Shown: positions 36,864 through 45,929 of the stretch, in pieces | How positions within the stretch are numbered: position 1 is the stretch's first letter | How the letters are laid out: each line of letters opens with the position of its first letter | NCBI GenBank assembly: GCA_015272215.1 | Contig: JACYMD010000049.1 | Coordinates: 25,793-89,792, forward strand | Origin: Rivularia sp. T60_A2020_040 | Lineage (GTDB): Bacteria > Cyanobacteriota > Cyanobacteriia > Cyanobacteriales > Nostocaceae | Length of the DNA: 64,000 nt | Direction: 5' to 3' | Translations under genes and position numbers: made by a program | Notes under the pieces: generated by a model | What the model was told of the DNA's origin: nothing | The model's input: only the letters and a program-made list of their open reading frames with translations | The model's database searches: none

Positions 36864-37130
36864 ATGGACATTCAGTTAATCAACATCGGTTTCGGCAATA
36901 TTGTTTCTGCCAACCGAGTAGTTGCAATTGTCAGTCCAGAATCAGCCCCAATCAAGCGAATCATTACCGATGCGCGAGATCGAGGTCAGCTGATTGATGC
37001 AACTTACGGTCGTCGCACTAGGGCTGTAATTATAACTGATTCGAGTCACGTTATTCTTTCAGCTATCCAGCCGGAAACAGTAGCGAATCGTTTCGTTATT
37101 TCCCGCGAGCATCATGTTGTAGATAATTAA
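36864..37130 (+). CDS. remA: RemA/DUF370-family DNA-binding regulator
   Basis: The 88 residues match the RemA (DUF370) family ([24 protein letters not shown], first 20 diagnostic; [31 protein letters not shown]). RemA of Bacillus is a ring-shaped DNA-binding regulator of matrix and osmoprotection genes. In cyanobacteria the targets are not known. The gene is followed by gmk, a neighbour it has in many bacteria. Confidence 0.9.
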   Translation: MDIQLINIGFGNIVSANRVVAIVSPESAPIKRIITDARDRGQLIDATYGRRTRAVIITDSSHVILSAIQPETVANRFVISREHHVVDN

Positions 37131-37418
37131 AGGAGCATGAGTTACAATTTCCGTACAATTCAGGGGCAGGCTTTAAATTAAGTTAACTCATGTTATGTCC
37201 GATATTAAGGAATGACCAAGCCTGCCAATTTTTTCAGATACGGTATCGGGTGTATATCAAGAGCCGGTAAAACGTATAATTTTTTTGTACCATGTGAATT
37301 AAGCGATTTTAAAAGTCGTTAAAATTACAAGTCACCTTAGCCAATAGTCATTTATTAAACTAACAAATGACTGCTGAGTAGTGAATAATGTATATAAATT
37401 GATTCACAGGGAAAGCGA

Positions 37419-38030
37419 ATGATGCAAGTGTTATCCACCAACAGTGGTGCTACTACTAAATTATTGTCTTCAGGAAAGCTGATTGTTTTAACAGGTCCTA
37501 GTGGTGTCGGTAAAGGGACTTTAATGCGATTGCTTCTTTCGCGTCATCCCGAACTCAATTACTCAATATCTGCTACTACCCGTACTCCTCGTCCGGGAGA
37601 AGTAGACGGTAAGGATTATTATTTTATTAGCCGTCCTAAATTTCAACAGTTGATTGAGGAAGATGAATTTCTGGAGTGGGCGGAATTTGCCACCAATTTA
37701 TACGGTACCCCTCGTAAACCAGTAATTGAACTGTTAGAGTCTGGTAGTTCTGTACTACTTGAGATTGAATTAGAAGGAGCAAGACAAATTCGTGCCAAAT
37801 TTCCCGAAGTATTGAGTATTTTTATACTTCCACCCAATTTTAATGAATTAGAGAAACGAATACGCGGTAGAAAAAAAGATTCTGAAGCGGCTATATCCCA
37901 TCGTTTAAAGCGTGCTAAAGAAGAAATTGATTCTGCTGGTGAATTCGATATTCAAATAGTCAATGACGATTTAGAAACTGCTGTTCATGAAATTGAGATG
38001 GCGATGTTTTCAGAGAGTGAACTATTTTGA
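37419..38030 (+). CDS. gmk: Guanylate kinase
   Basis: Gmk phosphorylates GMP to GDP. The 203 residues show the P-loop GPSGVGKGTLMRLLL, the GMP-binding segment SATTRTPRPGEVDGKDYYF and the lid ILPPNFNELEKRIRGR. Start: two adjacent ATGs (37419 and 37422); the family core begins near residue 20. It follows the remA-like gene by 288 bp and converges on psaL, with a strong hairpin between them. Confidence 0.96.
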   Translation: MMQVLSTNSGATTKLLSSGKLIVLTGPSGVGKGTLMRLLLSRHPELNYSISATTRTPRPGEVDGKDYYFISRPKFQQLIEEDEFLEWAEFATNLYGTPRKPVIELLESGSSVLLEIELEGARQIRAKFPEVLSIFILPPNFNELEKRIRGRKKDSEAAISHRLKRAKEEIDSAGEFDIQIVNDDLETAVHEIEMAMFSESELF

Positions 38031-38080
38031 ATGACGCGAACTAATCGAAATTAGATGTTTCAAAACCGTATTTATTGAAG

Positions 38081-38136
38081 AACAAAGGACACTAACCAAG
38101 ACGATTAAAGTCTTTGTTAGTGTCCTTTTGTTTTTG
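38081..38136. terminator. Strong hairpin terminator between gmk and psaL
   Basis: AAAGGACACTAAC (38084-38096) pairs perfectly with GTTAGTGTCCTTT (38116-38128), and AAGAC pairs with GTCTT inside. TTGTTTTTG follows on the plus strand. It stops gmk and may also serve psaL on the other strand. Confidence 0.85.
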
Positions 38137-38204
38137 CGATCGCCACGTTAACGGTGCTGGCTAGAGCGCTTTACTTAATGCTTTAACAAAACATAAAACC
38201 GAAA

Positions 38205-38732
38205 TTAACCAGCTAAACCTTGGAGAAATGGCAGATTACTGGTCAAAAAGTATGCAGTTATGGCACCACCAATACCGCCAATTAAAAAAGCACTGCCAAA
38301 ATTGTTCCAACCTTCCGTAGTATTAAAAGCACTAGGTGGATTGGGAACAGTTACTGTAGCAACTGGTTTGGGTGGATTGCTATTAGCGTACAAAGATAAG
38401 CAAGCGGTGAGAATCACAACCAAGCCGATTGTGGAAAGTAATCCAGCCAAGTTAGCGGGTGGTGCATTACGCAGGGGTCCTAATTTAGCAAATGGACCAA
38501 ATAAGAAGTAACCGTGTGCCATACCAACTTCTAATCCGCGTCTGAAAGGAGTTAAATCAGGACGATAAGCTGGTAAATTGCCGATAAACCACTTGATTAG
38601 CCCAGAAGAGTTAATTGGGGTTTCTAGATTGCCTAACTGCGGGTTCCCTGCGGCTGCAAAAACAACTTCCTGATTTCTGGGGTCATTAGAATTATTTTTC
38701 GATGCATCTGCTGCTTGCGCCATATTTGTCAT
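38205..38732 (-). CDS. psaL: Photosystem I reaction centre subunit XI
   Basis: PsaL sits at the contact face of photosystem I and is needed for trimer or tetramer formation. The 175 residues include FIGNLPAYRPDLTPFRRGLE (the typical stroma-exposed motif), HGYFLFGPFAKLGPLRN and two or three membrane helices ending AFLIGGIGGAITAYFL. The gene is third of psaF-psaJ-psaL on the minus strand, with a hairpin before it. Confidence 0.97.
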   Translation of the reverse strand: MTNMAQAADASKNNSNDPRNQEVVFAAAGNPQLGNLETPINSSGLIKWFIGNLPAYRPDLTPFRRGLEVGMAHGYFLFGPFAKLGPLRNAPPANLAGLLSTIGLVVILTACLSLYANSNPPKPVATVTVPNPPSAFNTTEGWNNFGSAFLIGGIGGAITAYFLTSNLPFLQGLAG

Positions 38733-38869
38733 ATTTTATTTTCCCTCTCGAACAAATTGGTACTTTTCTACATATTAATCATGTATCTTGACGGGATTTT
38801 TAACAGTAATTTTTAGAAAAATTAATAAATATAAAATCAAATATAAAACCAAAGGTAAAACCAAATGTA

Positions 38870-38904
38870 AAACTCGCTTCTGCCCGGTTAGCAAAAGCGA
38901 GTTT
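38870..38904 (-). terminator. Hairpin between psaJ and psaL
   Basis: AAACTCGCTT (38870-38879) and AAGCGAGTTT (38895-38904) form a perfect 10-bp stem with a 15-nt loop. On the minus strand it is followed by TTTACATTTGG. It could partially end the psaFJ transcript before psaL. Confidence 0.65.
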
Positions 38905-39001
38905 CACCACAAATTATTCCCACATAATCAATAGGAATTTAATCGACGTTATCAGCCACAAGTGAACTCATAACTCGAAAAACAACGTTTTGTATACCCA
39001 A

Positions 39002-39133
39002 TTAAGGTAGTGGATGGAACAATAAATCGGGGAAAATGTAGTTGAATGTGATCAACAAAACTGCTGTAAAGATTAACCAGCCAAACAGTAGAACTGGTGC
39101 GAGAGAAAGATACTTCAAGAAATCACTTTGCAT
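39002..39133 (-). CDS. psaJ: Photosystem I reaction centre subunit IX
   Basis: This 43-residue gene is a typical PsaJ: it starts [19 protein letters not shown], has one membrane helix ([19 protein letters not shown]), and ends [13 protein letters not shown]. PsaJ helps hold PsaF in place in the photosystem. It is located between psaF and psaL on the same strand, 183 bp after psaF, the usual psaFJ arrangement. Confidence 0.96.
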   Translation of the reverse strand: MQSDFLKYLSLAPVLLFGWLIFTAVLLITFNYIFPDLLFHPLP

Positions 39134-39316
39134 TAATCATTACTCCCAAACAATGAGAATTAAGTAGATAATTGGACGAGTAGATTTACGCGCTTGAATA
39201 ATTAAGAAGAGTCATTTCAAAGACAGCCGGACAATAAATTAATTATTGATGACAACTAGCTTGTCTTTTTGATAGCTGGCAGAGTTCTTGAAAATCTTCT
39301 CAATTAACAATTGCTA

Positions 39317-39811
39317 CTAGCGTGGAGAAATTGGAATTTCTTCATCCTTAGCAGTCAATTCACCCGAAAGCAACTCTTTGATTGCTGCTGCGGGCCAAGC
39401 GAAACCAGAAAGCATTAACGGTAATGCTATCGGTAGATCGATAATAATTTCCTTCATCTCAGCATCTTTTTCTTCTCTGACGGCTATGAGGTAAGCACGA
39501 CCTACCCAACCAATCCAGCCAGCAATGTAAAGAAATAGGATGCCAGGAATCAAGAAATCACCAGCATTGCTCAGACGACCATCAACAATCAAATGAGGTA
39601 GACCCTCTGGACCGCACAAGGCTTGAGAATAACGTTCAAAACGTTTTTCTCCGCTATTGGGGTCGGAGGTCGTGTTACGGGCATCCGCAGCACGTTGTTG
39701 AAAAGCGGGTGAATCGCTGCATCGTACAAGGTCAGCGCCTACAGCGAAGGCTGGTGGGGCGAAATTAAACGCCAAACAAACAGCTAAAATTAGAGCAAAC
39801 AAGCGTCTCAT
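39317..39811 (-). CDS. psaF: Photosystem I reaction centre subunit III (plastocyanin docking)
   Basis: PsaF lies on the lumenal side of photosystem I and contacts plastocyanin or cytochrome c6. The 164 residues start with a signal peptide cleaved near AFA-VGADLV, and contain [30 protein letters not shown] and the membrane helix region [21 protein letters not shown]. It is the first gene of psaF-psaJ-psaL. The gene is divergent from tsaD. Confidence 0.97.
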   Translation of the reverse strand: MRRLFALILAVCLAFNFAPPAFAVGADLVRCSDSPAFQQRAADARNTTSDPNSGEKRFERYSQALCGPEGLPHLIVDGRLSNAGDFLIPGILFLYIAGWIGWVGRAYLIAVREEKDAEMKEIIIDLPIALPLMLSGFAWPAAAIKELLSGELTAKDEEIPISPR

Positions 39812-39991
39812 GAAATTGTTTCCTTTTATGACGAAACAAAAATTTTTTGTACAAAACGAAGCGGCTCGTACAAATTTAAATTTGTCTAACTAAGAAGCGA
39901 TCATACTCTTGATGGGTAAACTGAGTAAAGTTGAAGTAAATAAAAGTTAAAGCTTCTACAACAAAATTTTTATATTAGATAACCTTGATCG

Positions 39992-41044
39992 ATGACAACT
40001 GTTTTAGCCATAGAAACTAGCTGCGATGAAACTGCGGTAGCAATTGTGAATAATCGTGACGTTTGTAGCAATGTTGTAGCCTCCCAAATTTCAGTTCATA
40101 AAAATTATGGTGGAGTGGTGCCAGAAGTTGCCTCACGCTTACATTTAGAGACCATCAATTCACTTATAGCCCTTGCTTTAGAACAAGCACAATTAGATTG
40201 GAAAGCAATTGACGGTGTAGCTGCTACTTGTGCCCCAGGATTAGTAGGAGCGCTGTTAGTAGGCTTAACTGCCGCGAAAACTCTATCTATGGTGCATTCC
40301 TTACCATTTTTAGGAATTCATCACCTTGAAGGTCATATTTACGCTAATTATCTGAGCGAACCCACTCTGGAAACTCCATTTTTAAGTTTGTTAGTTTCCG
40401 GTGGACATACAAGCTTAATTTACGTCAAAGATTGCGGAGTCTACGAAAATCTGGGAGCGACAAGGGATGATGCAGCAGGGGAAGCATTTGACAAAGTAGC
40501 GCGGTTGTTGAAGCTGGGATACCCCGGTGGACCAATCATTGATAAATTAGCTGAACAAGGTAATTCTAATGCCTTTAAATTGCCAGAAGGAAGAGTTTCT
40601 TTACCCGAAGGAGGCTATCACCCCTATGATGCGAGTTTTAGCGGGTTAAAGACAGCAGTATCGCGATTAGTACAGCAGTTAGAGAAAGAACATTCTGTAA
40701 TACCTGTAGCAGATGTAGCAGCCAGTTTTCAGGATACTGTAGCCAGAGCGTTGACCAAAAGAGCTATATCCTGTGCCTTAGATTATGGTTTGAACACGAT
40801 TACTGTGGGTGGTGGAGTCGCAGCCAACAGTGGTTTGAGAAAGCATTTACTTGCAGCAGCAGAAGCTCATAACTTGCGAGTATTATTTCCGCCTTTAAAA
40901 TATTGTACCGATAACGCCGCGATGATAGCTTGTTGTGCCGCAGACCATCTTAGCAGAGGGCATATTTCTTCTTTAAATCTCGGTGTTGAGTCAAGGCTTT
41001 CGCTTAGTGAGGTGATGAAATTGTATGAGTTAGTTGACAGTTGA
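39992..41044 (+). CDS. tsaD: tRNA N6-adenosine threonylcarbamoyltransferase
   Basis: TsaD transfers threonylcarbamoyl to adenosine 37 of ANN-decoding tRNAs; its activated donor is made by TsaC, encoded at 46912. The 350-residue sequence shows VLAIETSCDETAVAIV, the metal-binding HHLEGHIYAN and the ASKHA nucleotide-binding motifs (LLVSGGHTSLIYV, TVGGGVAANSGLR). The final codons (Leu-Val-Asp-Ser-stop) are encoded by the first heptamers of a GTTGACA array, so the repeat has determined the protein's C-terminus. Confidence 0.96.
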   Translation: MTTVLAIETSCDETAVAIVNNRDVCSNVVASQISVHKNYGGVVPEVASRLHLETINSLIALALEQAQLDWKAIDGVAATCAPGLVGALLVGLTAAKTLSMVHSLPFLGIHHLEGHIYANYLSEPTLETPFLSLLVSGGHTSLIYVKDCGVYENLGATRDDAAGEAFDKVARLLKLGYPGGPIIDKLAEQGNSNAFKLPEGRVSLPEGGYHPYDASFSGLKTAVSRLVQQLEKEHSVIPVADVAASFQDTVARALTKRAISCALDYGLNTITVGGGVAANSGLRKHLLAAAEAHNLRVLFPPLKYCTDNAAMIACCAADHLSRGHISSLNLGVESRLSLSEVMKLYELVDS

Positions 41045-41063
41045 CAGTTGACAGTTGACAGTT
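41032..41063. repeat. Heptameric tandem repeat (GTTGACA) overlapping the tsaD stop
   Basis: About four GTTGACA units start inside the last codons of tsaD and run to the left flank of the MITE at 41069. Confidence 0.9.
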
Positions 41064-41068
41064 ACCTC

Positions 41069-41246
41069 TAGGACTTACGCACTGTACAAAATAACTATCT
41101 TGTGTATTAACCTAAATACGTTGTTTCAGGCTTTTGGATGTCGCTTTTGATTGCTTTTGATCGCCAGCAATCTGATTTAACAATCTAGCTATAAGTCTTG
41201 AAACTAGACCTGTTATTTAGGCTTTTATGTCAATGCGTAAGTCCTA
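41069..41246. mobile_element. 178-bp MITE with 13-bp perfect inverted ends
   Basis: TAGGACTTACGCA at 41069-41081 is matched by TGCGTAAGTCCTA at 41234-41246. The element is flanked on both sides by ACCTC (41064-41068 and 41247-41251), a likely 5-bp target-site duplication. There is no ORF inside. This is the structure of a non-autonomous transposon moved by a full-size IS elsewhere. A shorter relative with the same ends lies near 49273, and the same GCGTAAGTCCTA word appears at 63105. Confidence 0.9.
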
Positions 41247-41289
41247 ACCTCTTGCCTTTTGCCTTTTGCCTTTAACATCCAGACCTTTA

Positions 41290-42216
41290 TTAATTAATAA
41301 TAGAGCGGATGTGATTGGCAACAGCATCTGGTTGTTCTAACATTGCTAAATGTCCGCAGTTGGGAATTTCGATCACGTTGTCGCCGCAATATTGAAATAA
41401 AGGGTGAAAACTGGCTAAGTGACGAACGTACTTTGGTTCCATGACTTTATCTTCGGCACCGGCTAAAAAATAAACTGGTTGTTTAAGTTGAGATACCAAT
41501 TGGGGTAGATGATTTACTTCCTCTTCTGTGGTTGAATCAAGCAGCGCTCCTAAAGCGGCTTGAGGATCGGCAACTAAAAAATCGATGATTCGCTGACGCA
41601 CCCAGTGACGTTCTAAGGGACGGGCAACAGAATTCCTGGCAAACAGCAACTCAATTAAAGGTACCTGAGATAACCATTTGGGACGAACTTGTAAAAATCG
41701 CTGTCCTGCGGTGCGAAATTTTTCAAATGCCTCTTTGAGATAAATACCACCACCGGAATTGATGCAGATGACTCCTTTGACTTGTTGAGGCATTTGAGTC
41801 GCTGCCCATAAAGCAATGGTGCCACCAAAAGAATGACCAATCAGCCAAGCATTATCTATATTTAATTTTTGCAGCAGGACTACTAAATCCTCCATATAAG
41901 CAGCTGGAGTATAAAGAGAATCAAAGGGATTAACAGCTGTCTTGCGTCCCGTACTAGTTAAATTTGAAGAATCGCGATTAGCTTCGCTAGAGCGTAACGG
42001 CATATCGCGATCTGTTTTTTCTTTCAATTGAGATTCCCCAAAACCTCGCAAGTCGTATGAGAGGCACCTAAAATCTGCCTCTAAGCGCTTTATTGCAGGC
42101 TGCCAGTATCCACGGCTATTAAGCCAACCGTGAATAAACACTAAGGTGTAGGGACTTGGTTTAGGAAGGGTTAGCTCGTATGCGTGGTGAACGCCGAAGA
42201 TTTCGATGGTTGCCAT
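41290..42216 (-). CDS. Alpha/beta fold hydrolase
   Basis: The 308-residue product is an alpha/beta hydrolase of the MhpC/haloperoxidase-like group. Visible elements: LVFIHGWLNSRGYW (oxyanion region), LSYDLRGFGES, the nucleophile elbow LIGHSFGGTIAL, AGAEDKVMEP (acid) and IPNCGHLAMLEQPD (His). Substrate unknown. The ATG at 42216 is chosen; a TTG at 42312 would add 32 residues without family similarity. It lies right of the MITE and in line with the next upstream minus-strand gene. Confidence 0.88.
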   Translation of the reverse strand: MATIEIFGVHHAYELTLPKPSPYTLVFIHGWLNSRGYWQPAIKRLEADFRCLSYDLRGFGESQLKEKTDRDMPLRSSEANRDSSNLTSTGRKTAVNPFDSLYTPAAYMEDLVVLLQKLNIDNAWLIGHSFGGTIALWAATQMPQQVKGVICINSGGGIYLKEAFEKFRTAGQRFLQVRPKWLSQVPLIELLFARNSVARPLERHWVRQRIIDFLVADPQAALGALLDSTTEEEVNHLPQLVSQLKQPVYFLAGAEDKVMEPKYVRHLASFHPLFQYCGDNVIEIPNCGHLAMLEQPDAVANHIRSIIN

Positions 42217-42392
42217 GAGAGCAGCACGTACCTTTAAGTAATGAAAGCGATAAAAGAGGCTTACAAGAAACTCTTGATTTGAAATTCTCCGATAGATAGT
42301 GGGGGATTTCAAGAATTACTTGTTGGTGTTTTTAATTAATTCTGGCAATTATTTAACCCCATGGCTGGGAATTAATCGACATTTTTTTAAAT

Positions 42393-43112
42393 TCATGTAC
42401 CAAGAAATCTTCCACGGACGCTTTCGGCAATTTTATGACCCAAATATTCCGGTATTAAGCTTTCGTTAGGTCCTAATAAATAAAGAATCAAACGGGTGCG
42501 TCCTCTCCAAACTAGCAGGTTGGCATTGACAACAAGCAAGTCTTCGAGCCACATAGCATACATAACTTTATAAAATAATCCGGGTTGGTTGTCAGCTTCA
42601 ATAACCAAAGCTGGTAAATGAAACACTGGATCTACGTAAAATTCGGTTTCTACTTTTTCCAAGCCAGCATCGAGGTTAAATTCGACTGCGAGCATTTCTT
42701 CCACTTCAAAGCGTCCTGCTAAAGCTTCGCGAATTGCGCGACAGACGTTTTCTGCTGTTTTCTCCAACAGGGCTTTGTTACCACGAGATACAATTAGTTT
42801 AATAAAAACCAACATTGGTGGCTTGATTTGCCCGTACAAACTTAAACTATGAATTGTCAGTCCGTAAGCCGCTAGAACCCCAAAAATATCGCTGAGCAGA
42901 AAAGATTGATTCCGATAGGCAAAATGCAAGGCGCTTTTACCAGCTTCGGGTTTCAGTTCGATGACAGCACGTCTGGTTTTATAAAGCCGATAGGCTAGCC
43001 GCAAATTTTGCAGTTGAATTTCACTGCTCACAAATTGCTCGTAAAATTGGGGAAACGACTTATTAAACCGTTTGAGTAGTTCTAGTGTTGATGTTTTTAA
43101 ACCAGAAGCCAT
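42393..43112 (-). CDS. Protein with ACT-like domains, cyanobacterial
   Basis: The 239-residue protein has two segments that look like ACT ligand-binding domains: residues about 70-135 (SFLLSDIFGVLAAYGLTIHSLSLYG) and about 165-230 (PALVIEADNQPGLFYKVMYAMWLEDLLVVNANL, first 18 typical). ACT repeats of this kind form the sensory end of GlnD, but no enzyme domain is present. A small-molecule sensing role is inferred. It is 176 bp upstream of the hydrolase gene in the same direction and may be co-transcribed with it. Confidence 0.65.
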   Translation of the reverse strand: MASGLKTSTLELLKRFNKSFPQFYEQFVSSEIQLQNLRLAYRLYKTRRAVIELKPEAGKSALHFAYRNQSFLLSDIFGVLAAYGLTIHSLSLYGQIKPPMLVFIKLIVSRGNKALLEKTAENVCRAIREALAGRFEVEEMLAVEFNLDAGLEKVETEFYVDPVFHLPALVIEADNQPGLFYKVMYAMWLEDLLVVNANLLVWRGRTRLILYLLGPNESLIPEYLGHKIAESVRGRFLGT

Positions 43113-43399
43113 TTTTTAATCTAAGACTTGCTTGTTGTTGTAAAAATTCATGTTTTTGACCGTCCAATTGAAAAAACGGGAAGCCGTCCCTCAAAATTTT
43201 AAGGCAGTGTTGTATACAATTGATTCTTAGATATTAGGGTAGCTTTTAGTTAATTTTTACGCTTGTTCTGTCAACAAGATGCTAAAGTTGAAAATAATTG
43301 ATGTTAAACACGCTTTTTCTTGGCTAGCATCATCTATGAAAATCTCTGAAAACCAACTCCTCAGAGTTAGTTTAGAGTTTTGTAGACAGCTTGCTGTGA

Positions 43400-44008
<609 letters not shown>

Positions 44009-44231
44009 TCCCAAATTGTTCTTAGCTAAGAAATGCTTTTATTTTAAAGCTGATGCAAAGCTAAATAAATAATAATTATATGGTGAAGCGAAAATCCGCG
44101 CCATCAACAGGCGTGGACTATCTTTAAACCGCAATCAGCTAAAAGCGAATATAAACTTATTTGTCAAAAGTACATTAAATGTGATATTATATAAATATTG
44201 TCACCTGTTTAAATTTAAACATTGATTTTTA

Positions 44232-44305
44232 CGGGATGTAGCGCAGCTTGGTAGCGCGCCTGCTTTGGGAGCAGGATGTCGCAGGTTCGAATCCTGTCAT
44301 CCCGA
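44232..44305 (+). tRNA. tRNA-Pro (anticodon TGG)
   Basis: The 74-nt sequence folds as a cloverleaf. The acceptor stem is CGGGATG/CATCCCG with discriminator A; the anticodon stem-loop is CCTGC TTTGGGA GCAGG with TGG; and the T arm is GCAGG TTCGAAT CCTGT with the invariant TTCGA. CCA is not encoded. It is a single tRNA gene on the plus strand. Confidence 0.97.
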
Positions 44306-44488
44306 TTAGAAAGGTATTGTATTACAAAGACTTTAGGACGATGATTATGTTCTGAAGTTTTTTTATCTATCAGAAAGTATTTAGAAGGTAAAAAATCAAC
44401 AAATTAATATGATGTGCAGGTGAGGAGTTGGGTTTTTATGTTAAGTCTCTGTTATGTAGCAAATTTCAGTTGAGTCTAACACAGTAAA

Positions 44489-44549
44489 ACCTCACCCCCT
44501 TCCCCTCTCCTTAAAAAGGAGAGGGGTGCCCGGAGGGCGGGGTGAGGTA
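44489..44549. repeat. Copy of the CCCCTCTCC palindrome
   Basis: AACCTCACCCCCTTCCCCTC is followed by CTTAAAAAGGAGAGGGG and by GGGCGGGGTGAGGT. It is the same family as the repeats around the DUF559 gene, here with both GGTGAGG-type arms inverted, so it is nearly symmetric. Confidence 0.85.
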
Positions 44550-44895
44550 AAATTTATATTTCACCCAAGTGAAAACCGCTATATAAGACAATGATCGTAA
44601 AAACCCGACGAATGATTATGGAATTATATTTATCGAACTCACTTTCTGGCTTTTTCAGCATTCTGTAAGTAATAAATATTGCAGATAGATTAGTATTTTA
44701 ACTGCGAATAATAGCGTTTTTTCTAAAAAGAGATGATTTTTGAAAATTAAGTCTTTAAAAGAAGGTTAAAAAAAACACTGATTTTTCCAAGACTTGTGTG
44801 GAACGATATTTTTTTGAATAGCGTCAACATTATTTAAGAAAAGCAATAAAATGACATCTAATGTGTTTGCAAGAGGAGATATTTTTTGCCTTTGG

Positions 44896-44958
44896 GTTTT
44901 TCAATATAGTCGCTCCATATAGGCATCTGAGCCTATATTCATTAAAATATTGAAAAAC
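44896..44958. ncRNA. Nested hairpin, candidate structured RNA or cruciform
   Basis: The outer arms GTTTTTCAATAT (44896-44907) and ATATTGAAAAAC (44947-44958) are perfectly complementary over 12 bp. Inside, ATATAGGC (44917-44924) and GCCTATAT (44931-44938) form another 8-bp stem. The element stands 136 bp before tic22. Function is unknown; it may be part of the tic22 leader or a small transposable remnant. Confidence 0.4.
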
Positions 44959-45093
44959 TTGACGCTAATGTAAATAACACAGTTTAAAAAAAACTCTTGC
45001 AGAGACTATAACTGTAAAAAGTCGATTTTACATTATTGATTCAAATGCCTAGAATTTCGACTTGATTAAAGTACTGAAAGAACCGGAGAAAAC

Positions 45094-45903
45094 ATGAAAT
45101 CATTAGTTCGCTGGGGAACAACATTAGGTTTAGTAGGGAGTACCTTGCTCGCAACTGCCATTGCCGGAATTGCCCCAGTCATCGCATTGTCAGAACAACA
45201 AATCAAAAGTAAGCTTGATAACATACCAGTGTGGTTGATTACCAATCCTCAAGGCTTACCGTTAAGTCGTCCTCTATCCGAACAAAATGGTAAACAAGCT
45301 GCTGGTTCCATAACTGGTGTTTACATGAGTCAACAAGAAGCTCAAGCCTTTATCGCCGAACTACGAAATGTAAAAGAGAAAGATCCGAAAACTACTCAGA
45401 TGGTGAAAAGCTTACAAGCTACTCCCGTACCTTTAGGAGTGATTTTTGAGCAAGTTCAAAAAACTAAAAACGAACCGAATCGCTTGTTATTCGCTTTTAA
45501 ACCCATTGACAAGGAAGTTAAAGGAGCGATGGAATTATTGAAGAAAAACGGCGAACAGGTAAAACAATTTAGAAGTGTACCAGTTTTTATTGTCAGATTC
45601 GCACCGGATAAAAGCTACGTACCAATCAAACTTGGAGAACAAAAAGCAGAACAGGAAGTAGTTCCTTTGTTCTTTAGTATGCAAGATGCTCAAAATCTGC
45701 TCAATCAAGTACAGCCAAAATTCCCCAAAGCTGATATTCAGGTAGTAGATGTAGACGGAATACTCAATACTTTACAAGAGAAAAACGATCCTTGGCTTGA
45801 TAAAGTCGTGTTTTTCCCGAATCCAGAAGCTAGACAATATATTCAGAAACTTCCCCAGGAAAACCCACCTAAATCAACAACCGCACCTGCACCGAAAAAA
45901 TAG
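45094..45903 (+). CDS. tic22: Tic22-family periplasmic chaperone
   Basis: Tic22 of cyanobacteria is a periplasmic or thylakoid-lumen chaperone linked to outer-membrane biogenesis and related to the chloroplast import component. The 269-residue protein has a signal peptide (TLGLVGSTLLATAIAGIAPVIA), then paired Tic22 motifs (IPVWLITNPQGLPLSR, GVYMSQQEAQAFI; and VPVFIVRFA, VVPLFFSMQDAQNLL). It ends in a proline-rich tail. AGAACCGGAGAA ends 5 nt before the ATG and acts as ribosome-binding site. It is followed closely by prmC. Confidence 0.92.
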   Translation: MKSLVRWGTTLGLVGSTLLATAIAGIAPVIALSEQQIKSKLDNIPVWLITNPQGLPLSRPLSEQNGKQAAGSITGVYMSQQEAQAFIAELRNVKEKDPKTTQMVKSLQATPVPLGVIFEQVQKTKNEPNRLLFAFKPIDKEVKGAMELLKKNGEQVKQFRSVPVFIVRFAPDKSYVPIKLGEQKAEQEVVPLFFSMQDAQNLLNQVQPKFPKADIQVVDVDGILNTLQEKNDPWLDKVVFFPNPEARQYIQKLPQENPPKSTTAPAPKK

Positions 45904-45929
45904 TACATCTACACTCTTCAAATTGAGAC

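Larger units (their letters stand above)
44306..45093. other. Intergenic region with palindromic repeat and nested hairpin
   Basis: No gene is visible. It contains a copy of the CCCCTCTCC palindrome (44489-44549) and the nested hairpin at 44896-44958, both listed separately. The tic22 promoter is expected at the right end. Confidence 0.55.
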
